This document shows positions 14,620-21,535 of a DNA stretch of 21,535 bases, in pieces. Under the pieces are notes generated by a model. The model saw nothing but the letters and a program-made list of their open reading frames with translations. It ran no database searches and was not told where the DNA came from. A program made the translations under genes and the position numbers. The DNA lies in contig JAGUVE010000016.1 of NCBI GenBank assembly GCA_020063075.1, positions 1-21,535 of the forward strand. The letters are read 5' to 3'. Position 1 is the first letter of the stretch; each line of letters begins with the position of its first letter. The DNA comes from Parcubacteria group bacterium (lineage in GTDB: Bacteria > Patescibacteriota > Minisyncoccia > Minisyncoccales > JAGUVE01).

Positions 14620-15038
14620 AAAAAATAAAAGCAGTAGTAAAATTACAGATTCCGGCCGGCCAAGCGACCCCAGCTCCGCCAGTTGGTCCGGCTTTGGCCA
14701 CCCGCGGCGTTAATATTGCCGAATTCTGCAAGAAATTTAACGATTTGACAAAAAATCAAATCGGCTTTACTATCCCTGTTGAAGTTACGGTTTATGAAGA
14801 CAGGACATACGATTTGAAGTTAAAGCAGCCGCCGGCATCAGAGTTAATAAAAAAAGCGGTCGGGATTGAGAAGGGTTCCGGCGAGCCAAATAAGAAAAAA
14901 GTTGGAAAAATTACGCGGGAACAGATAAGGAAGGTAGCTGAGCAAAAAATGTCTGATTTAAATGCGGAAGATATTGAATCAGCGGTAAAAATCATCGAAG
15001 GCACGGCAAAACAAATGGGAATCGAAGTAGTAGAGTAA
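14616..15038 (+). CDS. rplK: 50S ribosomal protein L11
   Basis: The 140-residue L11 sits at the GTPase-associated centre of the large subunit. PAGQATPAPPVGPALATRGV, then NIAEFCKKFN, forms the conserved N-terminal domain; PPASELIKKAVGIEKGSGEP and the helical RNA-binding C-terminal domain follow, ending in GTAKQMGIEVVE. Start and nusG stop share ATGA. Usually rplA follows rplK, but here dcd does. Confidence 0.97.
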   Translation: MKKIKAVVKLQIPAGQATPAPPVGPALATRGVNIAEFCKKFNDLTKNQIGFTIPVEVTVYEDRTYDLKLKQPPASELIKKAVGIEKGSGEPNKKKVGKITREQIRKVAEQKMSDLNAEDIESAVKIIEGTAKQMGIEVVE

Positions 15039-15072
15039 GGTAAAATACCCCACATCATTTACTATTACCGCT

Positions 15073-15624
15073 ATGGTCTTATCGGATAAAGAAATAAGAA
15101 AATATGTTGAAAAATATGGAATGATTTCGCCATTTACCGCCTCCCAGGTCAAAAAAGGGGTGATTTCTTTTGGGATTTCATCTTATGGCTATGATTTTAG
15201 GATAGCCGATGACTTTAAGATTTTTACTAACGTTAACAATGCCGTGGTTGACCCAAAAAATTTTGATTCAAAGTCATTTGTTGATTTTAAAGGCAAAGTT
15301 TGCATAATTCCTCCCAATTCATTTTTACTGGGAAGAAGTATTGAATACTTCAAGATTCCGAGAGACGTTATCGGGATTTGTCTTGGGAAATCAACCTATG
15401 CCAGATGCGGAATAATAGTAAATGTGACGCCCTTGGAGCCGTGTTGGGAGGGATATGTGACGGTTGAGATTTCAAATACCACCCCTTTGCCGGCAAAAAT
15501 TTACGCGGATGAGGGCATCTGCCAAATTATTTTCATTAAAGGAAGCGAGCTCTGCGAAATTTCCTACGAAGACAGAAAAGGAAAATATCAAAAACAAGAG
15601 GGCTTGACCTTGCCCAAAGTTTGA
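15073..15624 (+). CDS. dcd: dCTP deaminase
   Basis: 183 residues; deaminates dCTP to dUTP, the start of thymidylate supply in many bacteria. Family marks: VLSDKEIRKYVEKYGMISPF, GISSYGYDFRIADDF, IPPNSFLLGRS and IPRDVIGICLGKSTYARCG (105-113), then VNVTPLEPCWEGYVTVEISN with Glu132 as the likely general base, and GICQIIF. No dut gene is seen here, so a bifunctional DCD-DUT enzyme that goes straight to dUMP is possible; the sequence alone does not settle this. tmk begins 1 nt after its stop. Confidence 0.93.
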   Translation: MVLSDKEIRKYVEKYGMISPFTASQVKKGVISFGISSYGYDFRIADDFKIFTNVNNAVVDPKNFDSKSFVDFKGKVCIIPPNSFLLGRSIEYFKIPRDVIGICLGKSTYARCGIIVNVTPLEPCWEGYVTVEISNTTPLPAKIYADEGICQIIFIKGSELCEISYEDRKGKYQKQEGLTLPKV

Positions 15625-15625
15625 T

Positions 15626-16237
15626 ATGAAAAAAAATTCATACCCGGGAAAATTTATTGTTTTTGAGGGTTTGGACGGGTCGGGAAAATCAACCCAGGTT
15701 GATTTACTGCTCAAATTTCTCCGCGAAAATAAAAAAAAAATTCACTGCACCGCTGAACCAACCCAATATTTAATCGGCGGATTGATAAAAAGCTGGTTGG
15801 CCAACGATTGGAAAAGTTCTTCCGCCTGCCTCCAGCTTTTATTTGCCGCTGACAGAGCCCATCATTTAGAGAAAGAAATACTGCCCTTGCTGAAAAGGGG
15901 CGTTTTTGTAATTTGCGACCGCTATTTATTTTCGACATTAGCTTACGGCGGGTTGGACTTGGATGCGGATTGGCTTTATTGCATCAATAAAGAATTTATT
16001 TTACCGGATATCACTTTTTTCCTCGATGTTTCTCCCAAAATCTGCATTCAAAGGATGCAGAAAGAAAGATTCTCGGCCGAACTTTTTGAAAAGGAAGAAA
16101 AATTGAAAAAAGTAAGAGCAAATTTTAAAAAAATAGCCAAAAAATTTAGTAACTTTTATATTATTAATGGCGAAAAACCAGCCGTGGATGTCTTTTCCCA
16201 AATTAAAAATATTGTTTTGAAATGGCGCAAATTCTAA
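15626..16237 (+). CDS. tmk: Thymidylate kinase
   Basis: 203 residues; phosphorylates dTMP to dTDP. The P-loop FEGLDGSGKST is at 13-23, CDRYLFSTLAYGG carries the DR(Y) motif for dTMP binding, and LDVSPKICIQRMQKERFS is the LID region. A run of ten A at about 15731-15740 lies inside the gene yet the frame stays open. The gene starts 1 nt after dcd, and its last 16 nt overlap thyX, so dcd-tmk-thyX are translated together. Confidence 0.94.
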   Translation: MKKNSYPGKFIVFEGLDGSGKSTQVDLLLKFLRENKKKIHCTAEPTQYLIGGLIKSWLANDWKSSSACLQLLFAADRAHHLEKEILPLLKRGVFVICDRYLFSTLAYGGLDLDADWLYCINKEFILPDITFFLDVSPKICIQRMQKERFSAELFEKEEKLKKVRANFKKIAKKFSNFYIINGEKPAVDVFSQIKNIVLKWRKF

Positions 16238-16875
16238 AAAATCAAGGAAGTCACCGGATTTTAGCGATTATGGCTGGAGTGGGTGGTGAAAATTCTCTTC
16301 AGTTAATTGAATTGGCCGGCAGAACCTCTTATCAAAGCCGAGATAAAATAACGAACGATTCGGCGGCTAAATTCGTGAAGATGCTGAGAGAAAGGGGTCA
16401 TGAGTCGGTTTTGGAGCATTCCTGTCTCAGCGTTGAATTCAACAACGTAAGCCGGGGCCTTACCCACGAACTGGTTCGCCATCGTCTGGCCTCTTTTACT
16501 CAAGAATCAACGAGATATGTTGAAGAAGGAGAATTTAAAGTAGTTATTCCGCCGGATAAAGACAAAGATGAAAAATCGGTTGAGTTGAATTTTCCGCAGG
16601 GGGTAAAGATAAAAGTTTCTTTTCAGGATTGGATGGACCTGAATGAGCAGATGTATCGCAATTTAAGAAAATCTGGTTGGCTTCGCCAGGACGCAAGGCA
16701 GGTTTTGCCGACAGGCATTAAAGCCCAGATTGTGATGACCGCAAATTTCAGAGAATGGCGGCATATTTTTAAAATGAGGACTGCCGCCGATGCCCACTGG
16801 GAAATAAGGCAAGTTATGAAAAATTTGCTGGAAGACGTCAAAAAGAAGATACCTGTAATTTTTGATGATTTATGA
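16222..16875 (+). CDS. thyX: Flavin-dependent thymidylate synthase
   Basis: 217 residues; methylates dUMP to dTMP using methylene-tetrahydrofolate and FAD/NADPH. The ThyX signature RHRxxSxxxxSxRY is complete at residues 86-99 (RHRLASFTQESTRY). Also seen are LEHSCLSVEF before it, and the C-terminal TGIKAQIVMTANFREWRHIF with RTAADAHWEIR. The N-terminal 12-16 residues encoded in the overlap with tmk may be non-native; ATG 16270 is another start. The stop overlaps deoC (ATGA). Confidence 0.95.
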   Translation: MAQILKNQGSHRILAIMAGVGGENSLQLIELAGRTSYQSRDKITNDSAAKFVKMLRERGHESVLEHSCLSVEFNNVSRGLTHELVRHRLASFTQESTRYVEEGEFKVVIPPDKDKDEKSVELNFPQGVKIKVSFQDWMDLNEQMYRNLRKSGWLRQDARQVLPTGIKAQIVMTANFREWRHIFKMRTAADAHWEIRQVMKNLLEDVKKKIPVIFDDL

Positions 16876-17582
16876 GAGACAAGTTTTTATTTCAAAATTT
16901 TTCAAATTCCGAAATAAAGAATATTGCCAGAATAATTGACCAGACAAACATAGAAAAGAATGCCGCCAAGGCAGACATCATTAAAACTTGCCAAGAAGCT
17001 AAAATCTATGGCTTTCGGGGCGTTTGCGTCAGGCCACAATGGGTAAAATTAGCCAAAAATGAATTAGTCGGCATCCATATCAACACCATTTGCCTAGTTG
17101 ATTCGCCAATCGGAGGCAGTTCTCATCAAAACAGAGTCAAAATTTGTAAAAAAGCAAAAACAGACGGGGCGGATGAATTGGATGTTGTAATTTCTATCCC
17201 CGATGTAAAGCATGAGAGATGGGGAAAGATTTTAGGGGACTTAAAAGAAATTTGTAAAATTTTACCGACAAAAGTGATCATTGGTTCTGGATATTTAACC
17301 GATGAGGAAATAAAAAAATCATCTGAAATTGCAAGAAAGGCGGGAGCAATTTGTGTTAAGACCGCCACCGAAAAAGACCCTTTGGAAAGCCGAGAATTGA
17401 AAGAAAAGGCCCTTCATTTAAAACTCATGCGGGCAGGGGCTCCGGGGCTTTTAATTAAGGCATCCGGGAAAATAAAAACTCTCAAAGACGTTAAAATGAT
17501 GTTAAAGGCAGGGGCCGATATCATCGGGACAAGCTCCGGAGTGGAAATTGTTAAAGCTCAAAACTTAAAGCGAAAAGTGTAA
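16872..17582 (+). CDS. deoC: Deoxyribose-phosphate aldolase
   Basis: 236 residues; splits 2-deoxyribose-5-phosphate into glyceraldehyde-3-phosphate and acetaldehyde, salvaging deoxynucleosides. TIM-barrel marks: IIDQTN, GFRGVCVRP, DELDVVISI (Asp104), KVIIGSGYL, CVKTATEKD with Schiff-base Lys163, and LLIKASGKIKT with Lys196. VKTATEKD differs from the common VKTSTGF, and KASGKIKT from KxxGGIRT, but both lysines remain. The last codons fall inside the left arm of an inverted repeat. Confidence 0.92.
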   Translation: MRDKFLFQNFSNSEIKNIARIIDQTNIEKNAAKADIIKTCQEAKIYGFRGVCVRPQWVKLAKNELVGIHINTICLVDSPIGGSSHQNRVKICKKAKTDGADELDVVISIPDVKHERWGKILGDLKEICKILPTKVIIGSGYLTDEEIKKSSEIARKAGAICVKTATEKDPLESRELKEKALHLKLMRAGAPGLLIKASGKIKTLKDVKMMLKAGADIIGTSSGVEIVKAQNLKRKV

Positions 17583-17643
17583 AGCAACAACCTAAAACTT
17601 AAAATATTTTAGATTTTAAACTGTTGCTCTACGCTTTACGCTT
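17568..17643. repeat. Inverted repeat spanning the deoC end and the deoC-gatB gap
   Basis: 22-bp arms (17568-17589 and 17622-17643) with three mismatches around a 32-nt AT-rich centre that itself can pair (CTAAAA/TTTTAG). The left arm includes the deoC stop codon. It lacks the CCCC/GGGG ends of the other elements. Confidence 0.6.
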
Positions 17644-17651
17644 AATAAACT

Positions 17652-19112
17652 ATGTATCAACCAATTATTGGCCTCGAAATTCATAGTGAACTGAAAACAA
17701 GGACAAAAATGTTTTGTTCCTGTAGAAATGACACCATGGAGCACATTCCCAATTTAAATATTTGCCCAATTTGCCTCGGGCACCCGGGGACTCTCCCTGT
17801 AATAAATAAAGAAGCAGTAAGAAAAGTAATAAAAACGGGCCTGGCTTTAAATTGCAAAATCGCCGAGTGTTCAAGATTTGCCAGGAAAAACTATTTTTAT
17901 CCCGATTTGCCCAAGGGCTATCAGATAAGTCAATATGAGGAACCTTTTTGCCAAAATGGATTTTTGGAAACTGGCGGAAAAAAAATTAGAATCAGAAGAG
18001 TTCATCTGGAGGAAGATACCGGAAGTTTAATTCATGAAAAAGATCATTCTCTGGTTGATTTTAATCGGGCTGGCATTCCCCTGATGGAATTGGTGACGGA
18101 ACCCGACCTAAATTCACCTACAGAAGCAAAGGAATTTGCCCAAGAATTGCAACTAATTTTGCGACATTTGGAGGTATCGGAAGCGAATATGGAAAGGGGA
18201 GAGCTAAGGGTCGAAGCGAATATTTCGCTTCAACAACAAATGACGGATGAATTAGGAATAAAAGTAGAGATTAAGAATCTTAATTCATTCCAGGCGGTAG
18301 AGAAATCTTTGGAATATGAAATTGGGCGGCAAACAAAAATTTTAAGATCCGGCAAAAAAGTCATTCAAGAAACAAGAGGATGGGATGATATTCAGAGAGA
18401 AACGGTCAGTCAAAGAGAAAAAGAAGAAGCCCACGATTACAGGTACTTCCCGGAACCCGATTTGCCGCCCCTGCAAATTTCTCAAGAATTAATCGATGGA
18501 ATAAAAACTGAAATTCCGGAGCTTCCTCGGCAAAGAAGGGAAAGATTTAAAAAAGAATACAACTTGTCAAGCAGAGAAGTAGAGATTTTTATTAGAAAAA
18601 GAGATTTCGGCGACTACTTTGAAAAAGTAATTTCAGAGTTGGAACAATGGGCAAAGGAAATAAAACCGAAATTAAATAAAGAGAGATTTTTAAGTTTAAT
18701 CAAGCTTTGTTTAAATTACATTCTTACCGACTTGCAGGGACTATTAAAGGGAGCTCAGGTTTCAAACGAGGATTTTTTGATTACTCCGGAAAACTTTGCT
18801 GAATTTATCACACTGATTTACAAAGGAAAAATATCCTCAAAGCTGGCAAAAATTATTTTATTTGAAATGTTTTCAACCGGTGAAGATCCTTCAAACATCA
18901 TTGAGAAAAAAAGGTTAGTCCAGATGACCGATGAAGCGGAAATTGAAAAACTAATTAAAGACGTAATTGCCAAAAATGAAAAGGCGGTTTTAGATTATAA
19001 ACTGGGGAAAGGAAACGCTTTCCAATTTCTGATTGGACAGGTGATGGCAGCCGTTCAAGGAAAAGCCAACCCTGGAATTGTCAATAAAATTCTAAAAAAA
19101 CTATTGTCTTGA
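17652..19112 (+). CDS. gatB: Asp/Glu-tRNA amidotransferase subunit B
   Basis: 486 residues; binds the misacylated tRNA, activates its side chain and accepts ammonia from GatA. IIGLEIHSELKTRTKMFCSC starts the cradle domain, with Cys22, Cys24, Cys38 and Cys41 forming the zinc site; YFYPDLPKGYQISQYEEP and HLEEDTGSL, then DFNRAGIPLMELVTEPD, are classic signatures; the helical and YqeY-like tail closes with VMAAVQGKANPGIVNKILKK. It stands apart from gatCA and overlaps the end of miaA by 12 bp, tail to tail. Confidence 0.97.
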   Translation: MYQPIIGLEIHSELKTRTKMFCSCRNDTMEHIPNLNICPICLGHPGTLPVINKEAVRKVIKTGLALNCKIAECSRFARKNYFYPDLPKGYQISQYEEPFCQNGFLETGGKKIRIRRVHLEEDTGSLIHEKDHSLVDFNRAGIPLMELVTEPDLNSPTEAKEFAQELQLILRHLEVSEANMERGELRVEANISLQQQMTDELGIKVEIKNLNSFQAVEKSLEYEIGRQTKILRSGKKVIQETRGWDDIQRETVSQREKEEAHDYRYFPEPDLPPLQISQELIDGIKTEIPELPRQRRERFKKEYNLSSREVEIFIRKRDFGDYFEKVISELEQWAKEIKPKLNKERFLSLIKLCLNYILTDLQGLLKGAQVSNEDFLITPENFAEFITLIYKGKISSKLAKIILFEMFSTGEDPSNIIEKKRLVQMTDEAEIEKLIKDVIAKNEKAVLDYKLGKGNAFQFLIGQVMAAVQGKANPGIVNKILKKLLS

Positions 19113-20063
19113 AAATTTTTTGACCAAACCCTCTGCTTCTTTATAATTTTTTACCCAACGAATTCTTTTATCTCTTTTAAACCAGGTCAGCTGCCGTTTA
19201 ACATAATTCTGAATTTCCTTTATTGAACTCTCAATCATTTCTCTTTTATTTATCTTATTTTGCAGATATTCAGCTACTACCCGATAATGAATCCCAAAGG
19301 CCTCTATTTTTTTAAAAGAAATGCCCCCTTTCCTTAAATTTTTAACTTCTTTAACTAATCCTTGTCTGAGCCATTTTAAAAATCTCTTTTTAATTGCTTT
19401 TTCCAAATTTTCTTTTTCTTTCTTTATGCCAAGCATTAAAACCGGGTAGGGGAGTGGCCGTTTTCTTAAAAGGGGAACTGGCTTTTTTGTTTTCATTACA
19501 ATCTCAATTGCCCGAATGAGTCGCCGCGGATTTTTTCTTTCAATGCTCTTTGCCCTCCTTTTGTCAATTTTTTTCAGAATTTGGTATAATTCTTTTATTG
19601 ATTTTTTTTCTAACTCTTTCCTCAACTTCCAATCGGGTTTTACTTCCGGAATCGCTATTCCATCAACAACCGCCTGAATGTAAAATCCGGTTCCGCCGCA
19701 TAAAATTGGAATTTCCTCTTTTTTTAAAATTTTATCTATTGCATCCAAAGCCAGTTTTCGATACTGGACAACGGTAAATTTTATCTTTGGGCTGGCAACA
19801 TCAATGCAATGATGTGGAATTCCTTTGTGTGTGAAAATATATTTCTTTTCTGCCTGCCCCGTACTAAAATTTGAAGAATTTTTAGTATCGGGGGTTATTT
19901 TTGCCGTTCCTATATCCAGGCCCTTATAAACCTGTCTTGAATCGGCGGAAATAATTTCTCCGCGGAATTTCTGAGCCAATTTAATTGCCATTTCCGATTT
20001 TCCGGAGGCGGTTGGCCCCAAAAATGCTATCAATTTTTTTGAATTTTTCCTTTCAAGCCCCAT
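19101..20063 (-). CDS. miaA: tRNA dimethylallyltransferase, with an in-frame palindromic insertion
   Basis: 320 residues; adds an isopentenyl group to A37 of tRNAs reading UNN codons. P-loop GPTASGKS (16-23), DSRQVYKGLDIGTAK (41-55), GIPHHCID, LCGGTGFYIQAVVDG and RRLIRAIEI are visible. Between IGTAK and GIPHH there are normally only a few residues, but here about 25 (56-80), part of which (57-69) is encoded by a palindromic element. The gene starts inside miaB (34-bp overlap), so both enzymes of ms2i6A synthesis come from one transcript. Confidence 0.95.
   Translation of the reverse strand: MGLERKNSKKLIAFLGPTASGKSEMAIKLAQKFRGEIISADSRQVYKGLDIGTAKITPDTKNSSNFSTGQAEKKYIFTHKGIPHHCIDVASPKIKFTVVQYRKLALDAIDKILKKEEIPILCGGTGFYIQAVVDGIAIPEVKPDWKLRKELEKKSIKELYQILKKIDKRRAKSIERKNPRRLIRAIEIVMKTKKPVPLLRKRPLPYPVLMLGIKKEKENLEKAIKKRFLKWLRQGLVKEVKNLRKGGISFKKIEAFGIHYRVVAEYLQNKINKREMIESSIKEIQNYVKRQLTWFKRDKRIRWVKNYKEAEGLVKKFSRQ
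19857..19893. repeat. Palindromic element inserted in frame in miaA
   Basis: CCCCGTACTAAAA (19857-19869) pairs with TTTTAGTA-T-CGGGG (19880-19893): 13 bp with one bulged T and a 10-nt loop. The plus-strand right end is GGGGGTTA. The left arm CCCCGTA...AAATTTGA matches the start of the element upstream of pheS, so the two look related. It encodes MiaA residues 57-69. Confidence 0.6.
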
Positions 20064-21274
20064 GTTAGCGCATCGCTGATTTTTGCTCTGATGATTTTTC
20101 CGATTAAATCAGATTTTCGGCAATCTGTTTTAATTTTTACGGTTTTATAATGGCGGGATTTGCCAAAAAAGAAGCCATTTTTTTGTTTTTCTACCAGAAC
20201 CGCAATTGTTTTCCCTGCAAATTTTTTATTTCTCTTTAGAGCTGTTTTCTTTAATATGGCGGTCAGAATTTTCCATCTTCTTTCTTTTTCTTTCAAAGAA
20301 ACATTATCTTTCATTTTTTCTGCCGATGTTCCGGGTCTTTGAGAATATTTAGCAATGTAAGCCATATCATATTTGATTTCTTTGAATAGTTTTGAAGTAT
20401 TTTCAAAATGCTTTCTTGTTTCGCCGGGAAAGCCGACAATAACATCGGTTGAAAAGGTGGCATATCTTTCCAAGCCCCGCCGATAATTTTTAAAAGCGGC
20501 TCTGATTTTATTTATTAAATTTTTGTATTCCTCTGCCGTATAAGCCCTTTTCATTTTTCTCAGAATTTCATCGTCTCCTGACTGAATCGGTAAATTTAGA
20601 TAGGGGGTTATTTTCTTACATTTCGCCATTGTTTCAATCAGCTCATCAGAGAAATCAGCGGGATTGGGACTAGTAAATCTGAGCCAAAAATTACCGGTAA
20701 TACCGTTAACCAGCTTCAAAAGTTTAGCAAAATTAATTGAAGCATCGGCGGGGGATTGATAATCATTGACATTTTGGCCTAAAAACCAGATTTCCCTAGC
20801 TCCTTTTAAAATGGCCCCCTTGACTTCATTTACGATTTCTTTATAGTCCCGGCAAACCAGATGGCCTCTTGTAAAAGGAACAACGCAATAAGCGCAGAAA
20901 TTATTGCAGCCATTTGAAATAGGAATAAAAGCAGAAAAATTATTTTCATAACTTGGAAGCATTTCCGGCAAATCCCCGATATCCGAGGCAAAATCAAACC
21001 TCTCTTTTAATTTTTTTCTGTCTTTTTTAAGGATACAACCGGTTAGGATAATTCTGAGTTTTGGATTTTGTTCTTTGATTTTAGCAAACTCTTTGATTTT
21101 GCCAAAAACCCTATCAACCGCCGATTGTCTTACCGAACACATATTAACCACAATTAAATCAGCCCACTGAATTTTTAAAGCGGGTTGATAACCTTTGCTT
21201 TCTAAAACCGACGCAATTCTTTCAGAATCTGACCTGTTCATCTGGCAACCGTAGGTAACAATATGATAAGTCAC
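20030..21274 (-). CDS. miaB: tRNA-2-methylthio-N6-dimethylallyladenosine synthase
   Basis: 414 residues; a radical-SAM methylthiotransferase acting on the i6A37 made by MiaA. N-terminal cluster ligands are Cys10 (YGCQMN), Cys46 (NMCSVR) and Cys80 (TGCILKK). The radical-SAM triad is Cys123, Cys127 and Cys130 (NGCNNFCAYC). WFLGQNVNDY, LPIQSGDDEIL and TDVIVGFPGET follow; a TRAM domain closes the protein. The start is GTG 21274; no ribosome site is seen and a promoter lies directly in front. RimO is the alternative, but the adjacent miaA and QMN motif favour MiaB. Confidence 0.94.
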   Translation of the reverse strand: MTYHIVTYGCQMNRSDSERIASVLESKGYQPALKIQWADLIVVNMCSVRQSAVDRVFGKIKEFAKIKEQNPKLRIILTGCILKKDRKKLKERFDFASDIGDLPEMLPSYENNFSAFIPISNGCNNFCAYCVVPFTRGHLVCRDYKEIVNEVKGAILKGAREIWFLGQNVNDYQSPADASINFAKLLKLVNGITGNFWLRFTSPNPADFSDELIETMAKCKKITPYLNLPIQSGDDEILRKMKRAYTAEEYKNLINKIRAAFKNYRRGLERYATFSTDVIVGFPGETRKHFENTSKLFKEIKYDMAYIAKYSQRPGTSAEKMKDNVSLKEKERRWKILTAILKKTALKRNKKFAGKTIAVLVEKQKNGFFFGKSRHYKTVKIKTDCRKSDLIGKIIRAKISDALTWGLKGKIQKN

Positions 21275-21280
21275 AATCCT

Positions 21281-21308
21281 ATTTTACTGAAATTTTCATT
21301 TTTTTCAA
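21281..21308 (-). promoter_or_regulatory. Predicted promoter of miaB-miaA (leaderless)
   Basis: Read on the minus strand: TTGAAA (21308-21303), a 16-bp spacer and TAAAAT (21286-21281), with 6 nt before GTG 21274. Transcription should start at the initiation codon. Confidence 0.5.
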
Positions 21309-21310
21309 TC

Positions 21311-21339
21311 TAAAAGCCGCCCCAGTGAGGCGGCTTTTA
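21311..21339 (-). terminator. Strong hairpin terminator
   Basis: A perfect 11-bp stem (21311-21321 with 21329-21339), TAAAAGCCGCC/GGCGGCTTTTA, with a 7-nt loop. It lies 18 nt past the stop of the minus-strand gene to its right and just before the miaB promoter, so it should isolate the two units. It reads almost the same in both directions. Confidence 0.85.
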
Positions 21340-21356
21340 AACCATTCTCTAATTAT

Positions 21357-21533
21357 CTAATAAGTTGGCGTTTTTATTGAGGATGGGCATTCGGCAACTT
21401 CTTTCCAACCTTCCGGCACATCGCAAGGAGTCCGGAATTCTTTGCAGATTCCATCAGGAGAAATTGCTGGTGCAATTACTTGAATGCAGACTCCCGGTTT
21501 GGGAGTAATGCCTGTGGAAGGTGGAACTTTACA
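21357..21533 (-). CDS. C-terminus of a cysteine-rich, probably secreted protein (partial)
   Basis: A minus-strand frame open from the right edge to TAG at 21359-21357; 58 residues are visible. It starts CKVPPSTG, includes PGVCIQVIAPAISPDG and TPCDVPEGWKEVAEC, and ends TPTY. Five cysteines in 58 residues and the tail 'C.EF.TPCDVPEGW..V..C' recall the ends of extracellular proteins I associate with Parcubacteria. The N-terminus, where a signal peptide would be, is outside the window. Function unknown; the terminator follows its stop. Confidence 0.6.
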   Translation of the reverse strand, partial: CKVPPSTGITPKPGVCIQVIAPAISPDGICKEFRTPCDVPEGWKEVAECPSSIKTPTY

Positions 21534-21535
21534 AA

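Noticed and set aside
1..21535. Alternative code with TGA as glycine, as in Gracilibacteria
   Set aside because: Several genes (nusG, dcd, thyX, gatB, the HTH-upstream proS overlap) end naturally at TGA and conserved glycines use GGN.
1..21535. CRISPR array, prophage or complete insertion sequence
   Set aside because: I found no regularly spaced repeats and no transposase, integrase or phage structural gene.

Overview
The window looks like a chromosomal segment of a Candidate Phyla Radiation bacterium (Patescibacteria, most likely the Parcubacteria side). This is inferred from the style of the proteins, not from a database search. The hints are an archaeal/eukaryotic-style prolyl-tRNA synthetase with a C-terminal zinc knuckle, a PheS with a four-Cys insertion, a PheT without the usual tRNA-binding OB domain, FAD-dependent ThyX, GatCAB in place of direct Gln/Asn charging, an HTH plus LAGLIDADG-like protein and a HEPN-like membrane protein of types I associate with these genomes, AT-rich sequence, few Shine-Dalgarno sites and tightly overlapping genes. 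TGA is used as stop, so the code is the standard bacterial one.

Layout. 2-1539: the tail of a probable RseP-type site-2 protease, overlapping proS. 1616-5077: mreB, gatC, gatA and a HEPN-like membrane protein. 5209-6186: initiator tRNA-Met, an HTH/LAGLIDADG-like gene, elongator tRNA-Met and tRNA-Asp. 6187-6516: a 330-bp non-coding stretch full of stem-loops. 6517-13747: pheS, pheT, a small winged-helix-like gene, gyrB and a large protein with a possible nucleotidyltransferase fold. 13844-15038: secE, nusG, rplK. 15073-17582: dcd, tmk, thyX, deoC (thymidylate supply and deoxyribose salvage). 17652-19112: gatB. On the minus strand, miaB and miaA run convergently towards gatB, and a cysteine-rich, probably secreted protein is cut by the right edge.

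Functionally this is mainly an information-processing neighbourhood: aminoacylation (proS, pheST), tRNA-dependent amidation (gatCA here, gatB 13 kb away), tRNA modification (miaAB), topology (gyrB), protein export and elongation (secE, nusG, rplK), cell shape (mreB) and dTTP supply.

The most interesting signal is a set of CCCC.../...GGGGTT palindromic elements. Two lie in frame inside housekeeping genes (gatA and miaA) and add apparent extra peptide. Three lie between genes, where the right end ...GGGGTT supplies the -35 box of the next gene's apparent promoter. This resembles Rickettsia palindromic elements or REP elements. Also notable are several promoters whose -10 box sits exactly 6 nt before the start codon (predicted leaderless mRNAs), an initiator tRNA with C33, A29-U41 and G55, and a HEPN-like domain whose catalytic His is replaced by Ser.
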